Source: Saccharibacillus endophyticus (GTDB lineage Bacteria > Bacillota > Bacilli > Paenibacillales > Paenibacillaceae). From it: a stretch of 64,000 nucleotides of DNA. This document shows, piece after piece, positions 17,004 to 27,400 of this stretch. The notes under the pieces are model-generated. The model was given only the letters and a program-made list of their open reading frames with translations. It was not told the origin of the DNA and made no database searches. The stretch lies in NCBI RefSeq assembly GCF_013185185.1, contig NZ_JAAZWE010000007.1:124001-188000 (forward strand), in the 5' to 3' direction. Position 1 is the first letter of the stretch. Each line of letters starts with the position of its first letter. The position numbers and the translations under genes are program-made.

Positions 17004-18359
17004 ATGCGAAAAGGATCGAAGAGATGGACTCGATTGGCCGAGCAAACGAGCCATCTTGCATTATGGAGCACATTTTTGAAATGGATCGTGTTGGGAGGCG
17101 CGGTCGGCGTATTGTCGGGAACGGCGTCGGCCTTTTTCCTGAAAAGCCTGAATTACGTCACCGACGTACGCATGAACCACGGCTGGCTGCTCTTCCTGCT
17201 GCCGCTCGGCGGCGCGTTGGTCAGCTGCCTCTACATGAAGTTCGGAAAAAACAGCTCTAAAGGCAACAATCTCATCCTCGAACAAATCAACGAAGGCCAA
17301 GAAACCATCCCGCTGCGCATGGCTCCTTTGGTCCTGTTCGGGACATTGGTGACGCACTTGTTCGGCGGCTCCGCCGGACGCGAAGGAACGGCGGTGCAGA
17401 TGGGCGGAAGCTTGGCGGAATGGTTCGGAAAAATGATTCGGATCGACGCCGCGGACCGCAAAATTTTGCTGATGTGCGGTATCAGCGGCGGCTTCGGATC
17501 GATCTTCGGCACGCCGCTCGCCGGCACGATTTTCGGGCTGGAAGTCATCGCGATCGGACTGATCAGCCATCGGGCGCTGCTGCCGTGCTTCACGGCCAGC
17601 TTCGTCGGGGATTTGATCGCGACGAGACTATGGGGCGCGCATCATCTGCATTACAAAATCGGCAGCGTGCCCGCAATCGAACTGTCGATCGTATTCAAAG
17701 TCGTCGTCGCTTCGATCCTGTTCGGCCTGGTCAGCCTTCTGTTCAGCGAACTGACCCATGCCTTGAAGCGCGGCTTCGCGGCCGTTTTCAAAAACCCGGC
17801 GATCAAAAGCGCCGTCGGCGGCTTCGTCGTTATCGCCCTGGTCGCGATCGTCGGAACCCGCGATTACCTGGGCTTCGGCCTTCCCCTGATTCAGCAGTCT
17901 TTCGAAGGAGAAGTCTCGCCGCTAGCGTTTTTATGGAAACTTCTGTTCACCTCCGTCACGCTCAGCGCAGGTTTCCAAGGCGGCGAAGTCACTCCCTTAT
18001 TCGCGATCGGCGCCACAATGGGCCATAGCCTAGCCGATCTGTTCGGCTTATACGCACCGTTTCTGGCCGCGCTCGGTTTCATCGCCGTCTTCTGCGGAGC
18101 TACCAATACCCCGATCGCCTGCTTCATCATGGGCATCGAATTGTTCGGCTCCGAGGCCGCTGTTTACCTATTCATCGCCTGCCTGGTCAGCTACGTCTTC
18201 TCCGGCCACAGCGGCATCTACACCTCGCAACGCATCGGCGTATCCAAAAGCCGCCTGCTAACGATCCCGGAAGGCACGACGTTGGCGACGGTAAAAGAAC
18301 TGCGAAAAAAAGAGCGTTCGAGTCATAAAGAGAAGAGGAACGATGACGACGTAAAATAG
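17004..18359 (+). CDS. CLC-family voltage-gated chloride channel/transporter
   Basis: About 451-residue polytopic membrane protein with the CLC fold (10-12 segments). The ion-path motifs are visible: GSAGREGTAVQMG (the GxxGREGP-type motif near helix N-termini, carrying the gating glutamate), FGTPLAGTIFGLE, FQGGEVTPLFAIGA, and FCGATNTPIACFIMGIELFG. There is no C-terminal CBS pair, as in short bacterial members. The family moves chloride or fluoride/other halides, some as H+ antiporters. Here the gating Glu in REGT is kept, which favours an exchanger-like mechanism (inference). I start at ATG 17004 with AAGAAGGG upstream. The charged tail KKERSSHKEKRNDDD is cytoplasmic. Confidence 0.85.
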   Translation: MRKGSKRWTRLAEQTSHLALWSTFLKWIVLGGAVGVLSGTASAFFLKSLNYVTDVRMNHGWLLFLLPLGGALVSCLYMKFGKNSSKGNNLILEQINEGQETIPLRMAPLVLFGTLVTHLFGGSAGREGTAVQMGGSLAEWFGKMIRIDAADRKILLMCGISGGFGSIFGTPLAGTIFGLEVIAIGLISHRALLPCFTASFVGDLIATRLWGAHHLHYKIGSVPAIELSIVFKVVVASILFGLVSLLFSELTHALKRGFAAVFKNPAIKSAVGGFVVIALVAIVGTRDYLGFGLPLIQQSFEGEVSPLAFLWKLLFTSVTLSAGFQGGEVTPLFAIGATMGHSLADLFGLYAPFLAALGFIAVFCGATNTPIACFIMGIELFGSEAAVYLFIACLVSYVFSGHSGIYTSQRIGVSKSRLLTIPEGTTLATVKELRKKERSSHKEKRNDDDVK

Positions 18360-18780
18360 CTCGCGCGCTTAGTATTCCATCCCATCTCAAATAGTAGGTT
18401 GGCGTTTGATCGAAGCGTACACGAGTCCAGTACGTTTCGTCCAAGCGTAGCGTTGTCTTCATCGGGTACAGAGTGCTAGAACGACATACGAACCACAACT
18501 GCACGTATCGAACATCAAAAAAAGCACCTCGAACAGCCACAACTAGTTATGGCCTGCCAAATGTGTACAAAAAGTCAACAAACCAAGCCCGTTGCATTCA
18601 TTTTTGCTACGAATGCTGCTGTTTCGTCAACAATCCCATATCGCGCATCCCACTCCTTTAGAGCGTGTCCTTATCCTTCATTCCAAACAAAAAGCAGTCC
18701 CCGCCAGCGCGTGAACTGCTAAACATGCCCAAAGTCCAATTCCGGGGCTTTGCTCTTTAATCTCTAATCCTTCAAAAAAC
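18360..18780. other. Gene-free stretch between clc and the structured repeat
   Basis: I see no gene, RNA gene or clear terminator in these 421 bp. There are only short non-conserved frames. Confidence 0.4.
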
Positions 18781-18946
18781 GGTCCTATTCTTTCCCAAGC
18801 AACAGCGGAGGGAGAAATTCAGATCGAAACGCCTTTGAACCCGGAAAGATTCCTTATTCAAATCCAATTCAACTTTCCGGGTGAGACAGCGGTTCGAGCG
18901 AATTTCTCCCGCAGCGCTCCAGCTTGGTGCTCCCCCGAATAGGACC
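18781..18946 (+). repeat. Structured intergenic repeat element, copy C
   Basis: The ends form a perfect 10-bp inverted repeat GGTCCTATTC (18781-18790)/GAATAGGACC (18937-18946). Inside are GGGAGAAATTC (18810-18820)/GAATTTCTCCC (18900-18910) with the same GGA/GCA internal loop, the conserved ACGCCTTTGA, inner hairpin ACCCGGAAAG (18839-18848)/CTTTCCGGGT (18873-18882), and TGAGACAGC. Compared with copy A, the stems keep pairing while the bases differ. It lies between the converging clc gene and the minus-strand DUF2536 gene, 7 bp beyond the latter's stop. Confidence 0.8.
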
Positions 18947-18953
18947 TCCTCAT

Positions 18954-19160
18954 TCAACCCGCCGTAAAATGCACCACCGCGCTGTACAACATCTTGTTCC
19001 GCACCGGATCGAATGTTACCTGATGCTGAACGTTTTTCACCCGCAGCGCCAATGCCTTATTGATCTCCATCCGTTCCTCGATCGCGCGCTCCACTTCGCG
19101 GAAGTCGTACGCCTGCAAGCATTCCACTTTGTCTTTCATCATATCCAAAATAATATCCAT
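18954..19160 (-). CDS. DUF2536-family small protein (YrzA-like)
   Basis: 68-residue soluble protein whose ending VQHQVTFDPVRNKMLYSAVV and start with KDKVECLQAYDF match the DUF2536 family of Bacillota (B. subtilis YrzA type), usually 65-70 residues with unknown function. It has AAAGGAG upstream and sits 21 bp after the response regulator stop on the same strand, so it is probably the third gene of that operon. No membrane segment or catalytic motif is present. Confidence 0.75.
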   Translation of the reverse strand: MDIILDMMKDKVECLQAYDFREVERAIEERMEINKALALRVKNVQHQVTFDPVRNKMLYSAVVHFTAG

Positions 19161-19181
19161 GTCCGCTCAACTCCTTTGCTT

Positions 19182-20351
19182 CTATAATTGTGCCGCCCGG
19201 ATGATTCGTTCGAGTTCCGCCGAAGGCCGCGCTCCCAGTTCTTCGTCCAACACTTTTTCCAGCGTCCGATACTGCCGCTTCGCATCCGACTTGCGGTCGA
19301 GCAGCACATACAACAAAATGATTTCCCGATGCACGTCCTCCCGAATCGGATCAAGCTGCAAAATCCGTTCGAAATAATATAAAGCCCGCAACGGCTGCTC
19401 GATCTTCGCATGATAGCGGGCGGCCGTATCCAACATCGCGATAAAATCCATTTCCAACTGTCTGGCCCGTGCAAAAGCCCATTCATAATGTCGGTCTTTC
19501 AGAAATTCGCCGGCATACAGCGCGTCCATCCGTTCGAAACGTTCCGGGTCATGCTGGTTCTCCGGCGTTCGGCGCATCTGTCGGAACAATTCTTCGAACT
19601 CGTACAAATCGCAGTCGATCGCCTCCCGGTCCACGCGAATGCCGCTGCCATCCTTGCGAATAATCGGTGTATCGCCGCCGTCTCCGATCGCGCGCCTCAC
19701 ATAGTATAGCGTGGAATTGAGGTTGGTCGAAGCTTTTTGCGGACTGAGGTCTTTCCATAACGTGTCGGTCAGCACATCCCGGGTAGTCGAGCGATTATAG
19801 AGTAAAAAAGCGAGCAATTCCTCCGTTTTCGGCGTGCGAAGCTTGAGCGGACCGTCCGTCCCATCGCCGCCATGTACCGAAAAACCGCCGAATAACCGCA
19901 CGGTCAATCGTGTTTCGTCTACAATGGGACCGTCCGCTTCTGGGCTTTCCGTTTCGAGTTCCGGTTCCCGCGACCCGGCAGACGATTCTTCCAGCCGCTG
20001 CTTGAGCCTGGAGATGCTGCGATTCAATCGCTCGGCCGTGACGGGTTTGATGACGTAATCAATCACCTCGTAATCGAAAGCCTGCACGGCGTATTCTTCA
20101 TACCCCGTGACCAACACGATCGGAAGCGAAGGGTGGAATTTGCGCAGCTCGCCGATCAATGTCATTCCCGAGATGCGCGGCATCGTAATATCGAGAAAGG
20201 CAGCGTCGAACCGATGCGTTTTGGCATACTCGGCGGCTTCCTCCGGATCATGAAAAGCGCCGCATATCTCGACTTCCCCGCTCGCCGTCAAAATACGGTT
20301 CAGCCGCTTGAGCGACAAATCTTCGTCGTCCACGATCAGCACTTTCATCAT
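19182..20351 (-). CDS. Response regulator with BTAD (SARP-like) output domain
   Basis: 389-residue protein. The receiver domain (1-120) has VLIVDDEDLS, phosphoacceptor Asp in FDAAFLDITMP, and Lys in DYVIKPVTAERL. An acidic linker (about 130-155) precedes a winged-helix domain (TVRLFGGFSV, then the TNLNSTLYYVRRAIG recognition region) and a BTAD tetratricopeptide-like helical domain (YAGEFLKDRHYEW ... IILLYVLLDRKSDAKRQYRT). This receiver plus SARP/BTAD architecture is common in Paenibacillaceae. I choose ATG 20351, nine bases after AAGGAG; longer frames run into the kinase gene. It sits 26 bp after the kinase stop and is its probable phosphotransfer target. Confidence 0.85.
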   Translation of the reverse strand: MMKVLIVDDEDLSLKRLNRILTASGEVEICGAFHDPEEAAEYAKTHRFDAAFLDITMPRISGMTLIGELRKFHPSLPIVLVTGYEEYAVQAFDYEVIDYVIKPVTAERLNRSISRLKQRLEESSAGSREPELETESPEADGPIVDETRLTVRLFGGFSVHGGDGTDGPLKLRTPKTEELLAFLLYNRSTTRDVLTDTLWKDLSPQKASTNLNSTLYYVRRAIGDGGDTPIIRKDGSGIRVDREAIDCDLYEFEELFRQMRRTPENQHDPERFERMDALYAGEFLKDRHYEWAFARARQLEMDFIAMLDTAARYHAKIEQPLRALYYFERILQLDPIREDVHREIILLYVLLDRKSDAKRQYRTLEKVLDEELGARPSAELERIIRAAQL

Positions 20352-20377
20352 GGCGTTCATCTCCTTCCATGCGTGAC

Positions 20378-23300
20378 TTATCGGGGTAGGTCGAATGTAA
20401 CGATTGTGCCTTCCCCGTCCGCGCTCTCCAAGCGAAGCTTTCGGCCGTACAACAGTTTCAAGCGGCTGGAAATATTCCATAGCCCCACGCCGCGTGCTCC
20501 GTCCGCGCTCTCGAACACTTCTTCGCTCCGCTGCTCGGTCATCCCGCATCCGTTATCTTCGATCGTAAAGCGTGTCTCGTTTTCGTTCAAATTGCGAATC
20601 GACAACGTCACGCGCCCGCCGCTAATCCGGGACATCAAACCATGGCGAATCGCGTTTTCGATCAGCGGTTGCAGCGTGAGCGGCGGGATATTCATGCCTC
20701 GTTCCACATCGGCGTCCACGTCAATCACAACTTCAAGGCGAGAGCCGAATCGGGCCTGCTCGATCGCTACATAGGCATGGATCAACTCCAGCTCGTTATG
20801 CAGGCTGGTGAGCGAATCCAGATGCTTGAAATGCACGCTGCGGCGCAAATAACTCGACAATTGGAGAATCAACTGCTCCGCCTGGTCGGGAGCATCGATG
20901 CACAGTTCCGCGATCGCGTTGAGCGCATTGTACAGAAAGTGCGGATTGATCTGCGAACGCAAAAATGAAATCTCCGCCGCCCGAGCGGCCTGTACGGATG
21001 TCTTCATCCGCGTCAGACTGCCGATTCGCGCCAATAATTCTTCCGACTCGAACGGTTTGGCGACGAAGTCGTTCGCTCCTTTTTCTAAAGCCAGCTTCAA
21101 TTGATGCGCTTTATTTCCTGCCGTCAGCATCAGCACGGGAAGTTCGGAAGGGGAATACCGAGTGCGAATCCGTTCCAGCAGCTCGTACCCGGACATGTCC
21201 GGCATCATGATATCGGCCACGACCAGATGAACTTCCGGAAGCTGATCAAGCAGTTCCAGCACGGATGGAGAACGCGAAGTCACGGCATAACTATACCCTT
21301 CAAGTTTGAGCAGATTGACGATCGTTTGCAAATTGGCCGGATCATCGTCCACGACCACGATCCATTCGCCGCGTCGTCCCGATACGATCACGGGCTCGGC
21401 GTATCGCAGCATGCGGTTCGGAGAATCGGTCACGGCATCGGGGAGTACAGGTGCTTTGGCGGACGATTCCCCTTTGCCGTCTGCAAGAGGAATCGTCAGC
21501 ACGAAGGTCGCTCCTTTTCCCGGCGAGGATTCCGCATGGATGGTTCCGCCGTGCAGCTCGACCAGCTTGCGGGTGATGCTAAGCCCGAGTCCCGTGCCTC
21601 CCGTCGGGCCGGCTGCTCCTTCTTGTTCGAACGGAAGGAAGATATGCTCCAGCTTTTCGGCAGCGATCCCGCGACCCGTGTCGGACACGCGAATCTCGGC
21701 CTGGCCTGCAACGACGGACGCTTGAATGCTCACTGTACCGCTTTCCGTAAACTTAATCGCGTTACCGACCAGGTTGTGAAGAATTTGAATCAATCGGTTG
21801 CCGTCTGCTTGAATCGCGGGAAAGTCGGACGGAATACGGTTTTGCAGCTCGATTTTTTTCGAACCCAACAGGAAGGCGTGCATACGAACGACCGATTCGA
21901 CAAACGAGGACAGATTAATGGCGGAGCGATGGATCGGGATGTCGCCATGCTTCATTTTGGAATAGTCCAGCAGTTCATCCACGAGATAGGTAAGGCGCCG
22001 TCCGCTTCCCGTCACAATCGCCAGATTATGCGCCTGTTGATCGGTGAGCGAGCCTTCGGCTCCTTTTAGCAGACTTTCGCCGATGTTGACGATCGCGTTC
22101 AGCGGCGTTTTCAACTCGTGGGAGGTGCTTGACAGGAAATCGTCTTTTACCTTGTCGAGCAGCAGCAGTTGGTCTTTGAGCGTGCGAACGGTGAGATAGG
22201 CTTCGAAAAAGCGCAGCACGGCCAAGAACAGCATCAATACGCTGAACAGCACGATGCAGACCTGTCCGATATTCATGTTTTCCTTGAGGGAGATCGAGAA
22301 CAGATTAATGTCCAAACAGTATGCCGTCATGCACAGAATCGACGCGTACCACAGGAAGGCCGGAAATTGCTCGCCCGGCCGGCTGGTTATGAACTGCCGC
22401 GCGCATTTGTACAGCAGCCATAGCAGCATCAAGGTATAGAGCACGATCACGAACGGGGCCGCGAGCGTATACACGGAGATCGGCAGCAGCGCGACCAGCG
22501 CGATGTACGCTCCGAATACGGACAAGGCAACGACCGCGAACGGCTTTGACAAGATGCCTTTTTTGAATCGATAGAAGTACAAGGTCAACAGTCCCAGGCA
22601 GGCTACCGAACAGACATCTTTGAGCTTGTAAAAGGCACTGAACGACAATTCGCCGCCGAGCATGGACAAGACGCGCTCGCTGATCATGCCGTTGTACAGC
22701 GCGTAGAACAGACAGATCAGGCCGAGCAGCAGCAGGGAATCGTCGCGATTGCGGTATACCGCCGACCCGATGTAACTAATCAGGAAAATGATGGCGATCG
22801 TGGTCAGCACCGCCAGCACGCCGAATTCGACGACCTTACCGGATTGATCCTGAGCCAGCATCGCTCCTTGTTCGCCGAAAAATAACGGGCCCGGGATACC
22901 GGAGTCGGTGTAATCGTAATTGGCAACGCGAATCAGAATCTCGATATCGCCGCCTTCGTACGGGAAAAAGCCGATCTGCGGCGAGTTGCCCGGCATATAG
23001 TCGGATTTTGTGCTCGCTACCTGCCCGTCTTCAAGCAAACGCACTCCGTTAACATAGATTTCGCTGGCAAAACGGATATTCATTTTTTTCAAAGCCAGCA
23101 TGCCGTGAAACGGCGCGTTTTTCAAAAGAAGTCGATAGGTGGCGAAGCCGTGCGCGGGCAGAGATTGTCCTTTCGGCTCCAAACCGCTCCAAGAACCTGG
23201 CACATCGGCATAAGCGTCGGGATTGGGAAGCAGTCCGGCTCGGGCGGGAGTCTCGTAGGGAAGCAGACGCTCCCAATAAAAGGCCCATTCGCCGTCCAAT

Positions 23301-23458
23301 CGGATGCGCGGATCGCGTTCGGGATTCCAGGCGGATAAATCCATGACTCCTTCTTGAGCATGCAGCGCCGCGGGCTGCGGCTCGTTGAAGGTGGATAAGA
23401 GCAGAACAGTGGCGGCGAGCAGGGCAGTCAGGAGAACGCCGGATAGTTTTAAGAACAC
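20378..23458 (-). CDS. Hybrid double sensor kinase: 7TMR-DISM, HisKA-HATPase, receiver, LytS-type kinase
   Basis: 1026 residues from a GTG start with AAAGGAG upstream. An N-terminal segment (residues 4-22) precedes a DISM extracellular sandwich (about 40-200, GEWAFYWERLL, GFATYRLLL), seven membrane segments (about 205-415), and HisKA with His in STSHELKTPLNAIVNIG. Next come HATPase (GNAIKFTESG, DTGRGIAAEKL, GTGLGLSI) and a receiver with Asp in LVVADIMMPDMSG. A second kinase of the HisKA_7TM/LytS type (PF06580) then carries QINPHFLYNALNAI, followed by its own ATPase (LQPLIENAIRHG, DNGCGM). Two different kinase types in one chain with a receiver between them imply an internal relay or two outputs. 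It is paralogous in the sensor part to the kinase at 1457. Confidence 0.85.
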   Translation of the reverse strand: MFLKLSGVLLTALLAATVLLLSTFNEPQPAALHAQEGVMDLSAWNPERDPRIRLDGEWAFYWERLLPYETPARAGLLPNPDAYADVPGSWSGLEPKGQSLPAHGFATYRLLLKNAPFHGMLALKKMNIRFASEIYVNGVRLLEDGQVASTKSDYMPGNSPQIGFFPYEGGDIEILIRVANYDYTDSGIPGPLFFGEQGAMLAQDQSGKVVEFGVLAVLTTIAIIFLISYIGSAVYRNRDDSLLLLGLICLFYALYNGMISERVLSMLGGELSFSAFYKLKDVCSVACLGLLTLYFYRFKKGILSKPFAVVALSVFGAYIALVALLPISVYTLAAPFVIVLYTLMLLWLLYKCARQFITSRPGEQFPAFLWYASILCMTAYCLDINLFSISLKENMNIGQVCIVLFSVLMLFLAVLRFFEAYLTVRTLKDQLLLLDKVKDDFLSSTSHELKTPLNAIVNIGESLLKGAEGSLTDQQAHNLAIVTGSGRRLTYLVDELLDYSKMKHGDIPIHRSAINLSSFVESVVRMHAFLLGSKKIELQNRIPSDFPAIQADGNRLIQILHNLVGNAIKFTESGTVSIQASVVAGQAEIRVSDTGRGIAAEKLEHIFLPFEQEGAAGPTGGTGLGLSITRKLVELHGGTIHAESSPGKGATFVLTIPLADGKGESSAKAPVLPDAVTDSPNRMLRYAEPVIVSGRRGEWIVVVDDDPANLQTIVNLLKLEGYSYAVTSRSPSVLELLDQLPEVHLVVADIMMPDMSGYELLERIRTRYSPSELPVLMLTAGNKAHQLKLALEKGANDFVAKPFESEELLARIGSLTRMKTSVQAARAAEISFLRSQINPHFLYNALNAIAELCIDAPDQAEQLILQLSSYLRRSVHFKHLDSLTSLHNELELIHAYVAIEQARFGSRLEVVIDVDADVERGMNIPPLTLQPLIENAIRHGLMSRISGGRVTLSIRNLNENETRFTIEDNGCGMTEQRSEEVFESADGARGVGLWNISSRLKLLYGRKLRLESADGEGTIVTFDLPR

Positions 23459-23559
23459 GAATTAAGCTCCTTTGGCAAAGGGAATCTGGGTGTCTGATGC
23501 GATATGGGCATTGTAGCGGATAATGTTTCGGCGGCGCAATCACATTTCACGGAATCGTC

Positions 23560-23590
23560 TGTTTATTGCTTGTTTATTGCTTGTTTATTG
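23560..23590 (+). repeat. Short tandem repeat TGTTTATTGCT, about 2.8 copies
   Basis: An 11-bp unit starts at 23560, 23571 and 23582 (the last unit partial). It lies between the divergent kinase and protease genes, about one helical turn per unit, so it could be phased regulator contacts or simple slippage. Confidence 0.6.
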
Positions 23591-23697
23591 TGATGAAGTA
23601 CACTGTGAAGCAAGCGAGCAGTATCGCAGCATGCGCAATGTTCGAAGATGAATCCGTACTATATTTGCATAAATCATGGAAAGACGGGGGTTGGAAC

Positions 23698-24381
23698 ATG
23701 AGGGGAAGAATCGGGGGCATTGCAGCCGCCGTGATCGCGGTCAGCGTGCTGGGCGGAACGGTCCATGCGACCGCGGCACGCGCTGAAGCAGTCGGGCAGG
23801 AGAGTGTCTCGGGAGCGGAAAAAGCTTATCGAGACAGCGCTCCGGCCGTTTTTTACTTGAAAGCTTATCGGAAGGACGGGACGCTCAAGACGGTCGGCTC
23901 CGGCTTTTTGACGAGCACCGGAAAAGCGCTGACCGCGGCTCACGTGGTGGAAGACGGCGTGAGGTTCGAAGCCGTATTCGACGACGGAGCGGTGCGCAAG
24001 GTAAACGTGCTGAAGTCGGACGAAGAAGCGGACGTGGCTCTGCTATCGGTCGCGAACACCGGCAAACGAACGACGCTTGCGCTTACTGACGAAAAATCGC
24101 CCGCCCGTTACGGTCAACGTTCGTTCGCGATCGGCTATCCGTTGAAGGACGGCAAAATCATTACGGAGGGGATCGTCAATGCGCCGAAAGCCGAGGTAAA
24201 CGGCGAGATCCGCTTGCTAACCTCCGCTCAAGTATCGTCCGGCATGTCCGGCGGGCCGCTGCTTGGCGAAGACGGTCGCGTGATCGGGCTGATCTCGGGA
24301 TCGTTTCGCACCATGAGCGGCATCCATATCTGCGTCACCGCGGAAGAGATTCGCAATTTGCTTAAGACTTGGAAGGCATAA
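23698..24381 (+). CDS. Secreted trypsin-like serine protease (S1/HtrA-type domain)
   Basis: 227 residues. The signal peptide (1-29) ends near ATAARAEA. The chymotrypsin-fold catalytic residues are all visible: His82 in TAAHVVED, Asp112 in EADVALLSV, and Ser184 in SSGMSGGPLL. There is no PDZ domain, so it is shorter than HtrA. It is predicted to act outside the membrane. Start ATG 23698 has a GGGGG stretch 7 nt upstream; a longer frame from 23566 lacks a ribosome site and has no signal peptide. It heads a co-directional group with 22- and 27-bp gaps to two giant surface proteins, so it may process or assemble those proteins (inference). Confidence 0.8.
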   Translation: MRGRIGGIAAAVIAVSVLGGTVHATAARAEAVGQESVSGAEKAYRDSAPAVFYLKAYRKDGTLKTVGSGFLTSTGKALTAAHVVEDGVRFEAVFDDGAVRKVNVLKSDEEADVALLSVANTGKRTTLALTDEKSPARYGQRSFAIGYPLKDGKIITEGIVNAPKAEVNGEIRLLTSAQVSSGMSGGPLLGEDGRVIGLISGSFRTMSGIHICVTAEEIRNLLKTWKA

Positions 24382-24403
24382 CAAAGAGAAGGGGAGTTTT
24401 TGC

Positions 24404-27400
24404 ATGTTGAAAAAGTTTGGCATTTGCTTGCTTGCCGCGGTGCTCGTATTGACGTCCGCGAGCTGGTCGCCGCTGCCTAAAGCTTCGGCGGCTGCGGAGT
24501 ATCAGGACGTGTATATTCCGAACGGCGGGGGGAAGATTTTGAACCGCGGGGATATGAGTGGTTGGGATAATAACGTCAGAAGCGACGATGGGAACAGCTT
24601 TGGTATTTTCCGCGGGAAAGCACCGGGAACGTCTTACGATTCGAAGTATATGAAGACGCTTGGACCGGCGAATCTGGTTTTTGATGGAGGGTTTTTCTTC
24701 CCTTCGGAATTTGTAGGGACGATCAACGTCAAATCGAACCCCGAGCTCAAACGTTTGGCTGAGGGCGGTGGAGCGCGTTTGCTTCTCCGGACGGGACGTG
24801 TGGATGGTTTTGTGATGAATGCGGTCGTGAGCGTCAACGGGAGTGGGAAATACACCAAGTTGATGCAATCCGGTGAACGCGCAAACTCTTCTTGGATTGC
24901 GTTTGGACCTAATGATGTCATCGAAATTGCTTTTGTCGGACATTCAACCAAAACCATTGACGATATCGAACTCTTCTTCGGCGATATCACCCCGCCTACC
25001 TTTAGTGGAAGCAACCTCACCCACACCGGAATCGTGCGTTACAACGCCGATCCGGCTGTTCAAAAGGATGAACTGTTCTTGAAAAAAGACAGTTCGATGA
25101 ACCTGGCACTGAACTTCAGTGAACCGGTATTCCCGTCGTCCGCGGAAGACGCTTCTGATCGGATCGACAACAACTTCAGCTTCCTGCGAACGGAATTGTT
25201 CAGCAATCCGGGCGGCGACGGTTTCGATCCGTCCGTCTACTACCTGACGAGCGCCGATCCGAATTACGGCAGTTTCCCGCTGAACGGCGTGAATCTGACT
25301 AACGACGCGCGCTCCACCTTCAACCTGCGCTACCAAGCTGCACAGAACGACAGCACCGGCAACGTACCGCTCGACCCGCAGCGCTTGGTCGCGGCTTCAG
25401 AGCCGGATCGTCCGACGCTGCTGGAGCGCTTGAACGCTGCCGGCTTCGTCGACGGCGCAGGCAACCCGGTTGCGAACTTCACGGGCATCGGCACCGTTCC
25501 TTTCGCCGACAATGCCTATCGCAACGGCACATTCCGCACGATCATCGACGCGCGCGAACCGAAATACTCGGCTTCCCGCAACGGCGTGCAGCCCGAAATC
25601 CTGACCGGACTCGTGCTGAACAAAGGCGACGTCGTCGATTTCAACGTATATCTCAACGAGCAGGTCGTCAGCGCCTACGCGCCGACCGAAAATACGCAGC
25701 TGCGATTCACTAACGGCATGACCGCGGCTTACGTCAGCGGCCAGAACACCAACACCTGGACGTTCCGCATGAACGTACCTGCGGGACAGACCGTCGAGAC
25801 GGCGCTGCTGGAAACCGCGGCGCTTGAGCATCTTTCCGATCCTGGCGACGGCAAGGCGCTGACCGACTATGCGGGCAACCTGCTGGTCGAGCCGGTCAAG
25901 TCGATCGCTTGGGCCGGACTGTCCGTCGATAACACGGCGCCTCAGGTGAACTTCGTTTACGAGAACCAGGACGGCGAAGCCATTCCGGAGGGGCAATACG
26001 TGGGCAACGGATCGTTTACCGTCAACGCCTTCGATCCGCAGTTGAACGGCACGGACAGCCAAGGATTGTTCCGTCCGGGAAGCGGTTCGGGTCTCGTTTA
26101 TTACATCCTCAATCAAGATCCGACCGATCCGTTCGCCGGACAAAACGACAACTTCGCGGCGGTTAAGCGTTACTCGCTGACGCAGAAACAGCCTTCGGAA
26201 GAGTTGTATCCGTCGGGCTTTGACAGCATCGAACTGTCGGCTGCCCAGAACGGCGCGAAGATCGAACTGCCGGGAGACCCTTCGCAGTTGAACGGCAATT
26301 GGTATTTGCATGTGTGGACGGCGGACATGAGCTGGGATTCCGCCCGCCAGCGCATGCAGTACGACAAAGGCAGTGCGGAACGCGCGGCTTATCTGGCGCA
26401 AAATCCGGAAGCAACCGTGGCCGAGCAGGAAGACAATTACCGTCGCAACATTTTGCCGACGTTGTCCGACTACGGCAATGTCTCGCAATGGCCGCTGAAC
26501 GATTTTAAAAACGATGATTCCAACTGGTCGTACAGCGTGGGTCTGCTCAAGATCGACAACGATGATCCGACCGTGGAAATCGCCGATGTAAAAGACAATA
26601 ATTCCGACAACGTCAAGATCACGGTCAAGGCCGCAGATCCGACGTCTTCGATCAAGAACGATAAGATCCAGTACCAATTCACGGCAGTGGGCGGACAGCC
26701 TACGGATTCCGGCTGGCGGGCTGCGACGCTGAACGCGCAAGGCGAAGCCGAAGTATCCACGTTGAACGATCCGGCAATTGCCAAAGGCGGACGTTACGAA
26801 CTGCACGCCAAGGCGGAAGACGTTGCGGGCCACTCCGCAATCGCCGAGCCGAAAGCCGTCGACGTTCTCGTCATCACGACCCGTTTCCAAAGCTATACGA
26901 CGGACTACGCGATCAACGACGGACCTGATTTCACCATCGCCGGCGTTCCGATCGACACGGCCGAGTATCAATACACGCAAAGCTCCGAACGCCCGGTAGG
27001 CAATGCGGATTGGACGGCGTTCGAAGAAGAGCCGAAGGACACCAAGCTGGGCGACGAAGCCGCTTCGCGCTATAAGTTCCCTGCGGATAAAGAAATCAAC
27101 GGTACCTGGTACGCGCATGTGCGCATCAAGCAGCAGGAGACCGGACGCTATTACTACTATTATAAAGAATACAAATTCGACCACCTGCCGCCCGGCGTGA
27201 ACTTCGGTTCGCAAGGCTATCTGTATCCGATGGCCCAGCAGACCGTTCAGGTGGCCGTATATGACACGTTGGCCGACTTCGGCGGCGTAGCCGACGCGAA
27301 TATCCGTTACCAATGGATCAAAGTCGTGAAAGGCGAAGACGAGAAAGAACCCGATCCGGAAGGCAAAGGCTGGAGCAAGATTCCGGCCGACCGAACGGCC

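Noticed and set aside
16868..17260. A 130-codon plus frame starting before the CLC gene
   Set aside because: It runs through a terminator hairpin (16924-16957) and then out of frame through the CLC gene.
23560..23590. A CRISPR-like or iteron array
   Set aside because: Only 2.8 copies of an 11-bp unit without spacers; no CRISPR array or replication origin elements were found anywhere in the window.
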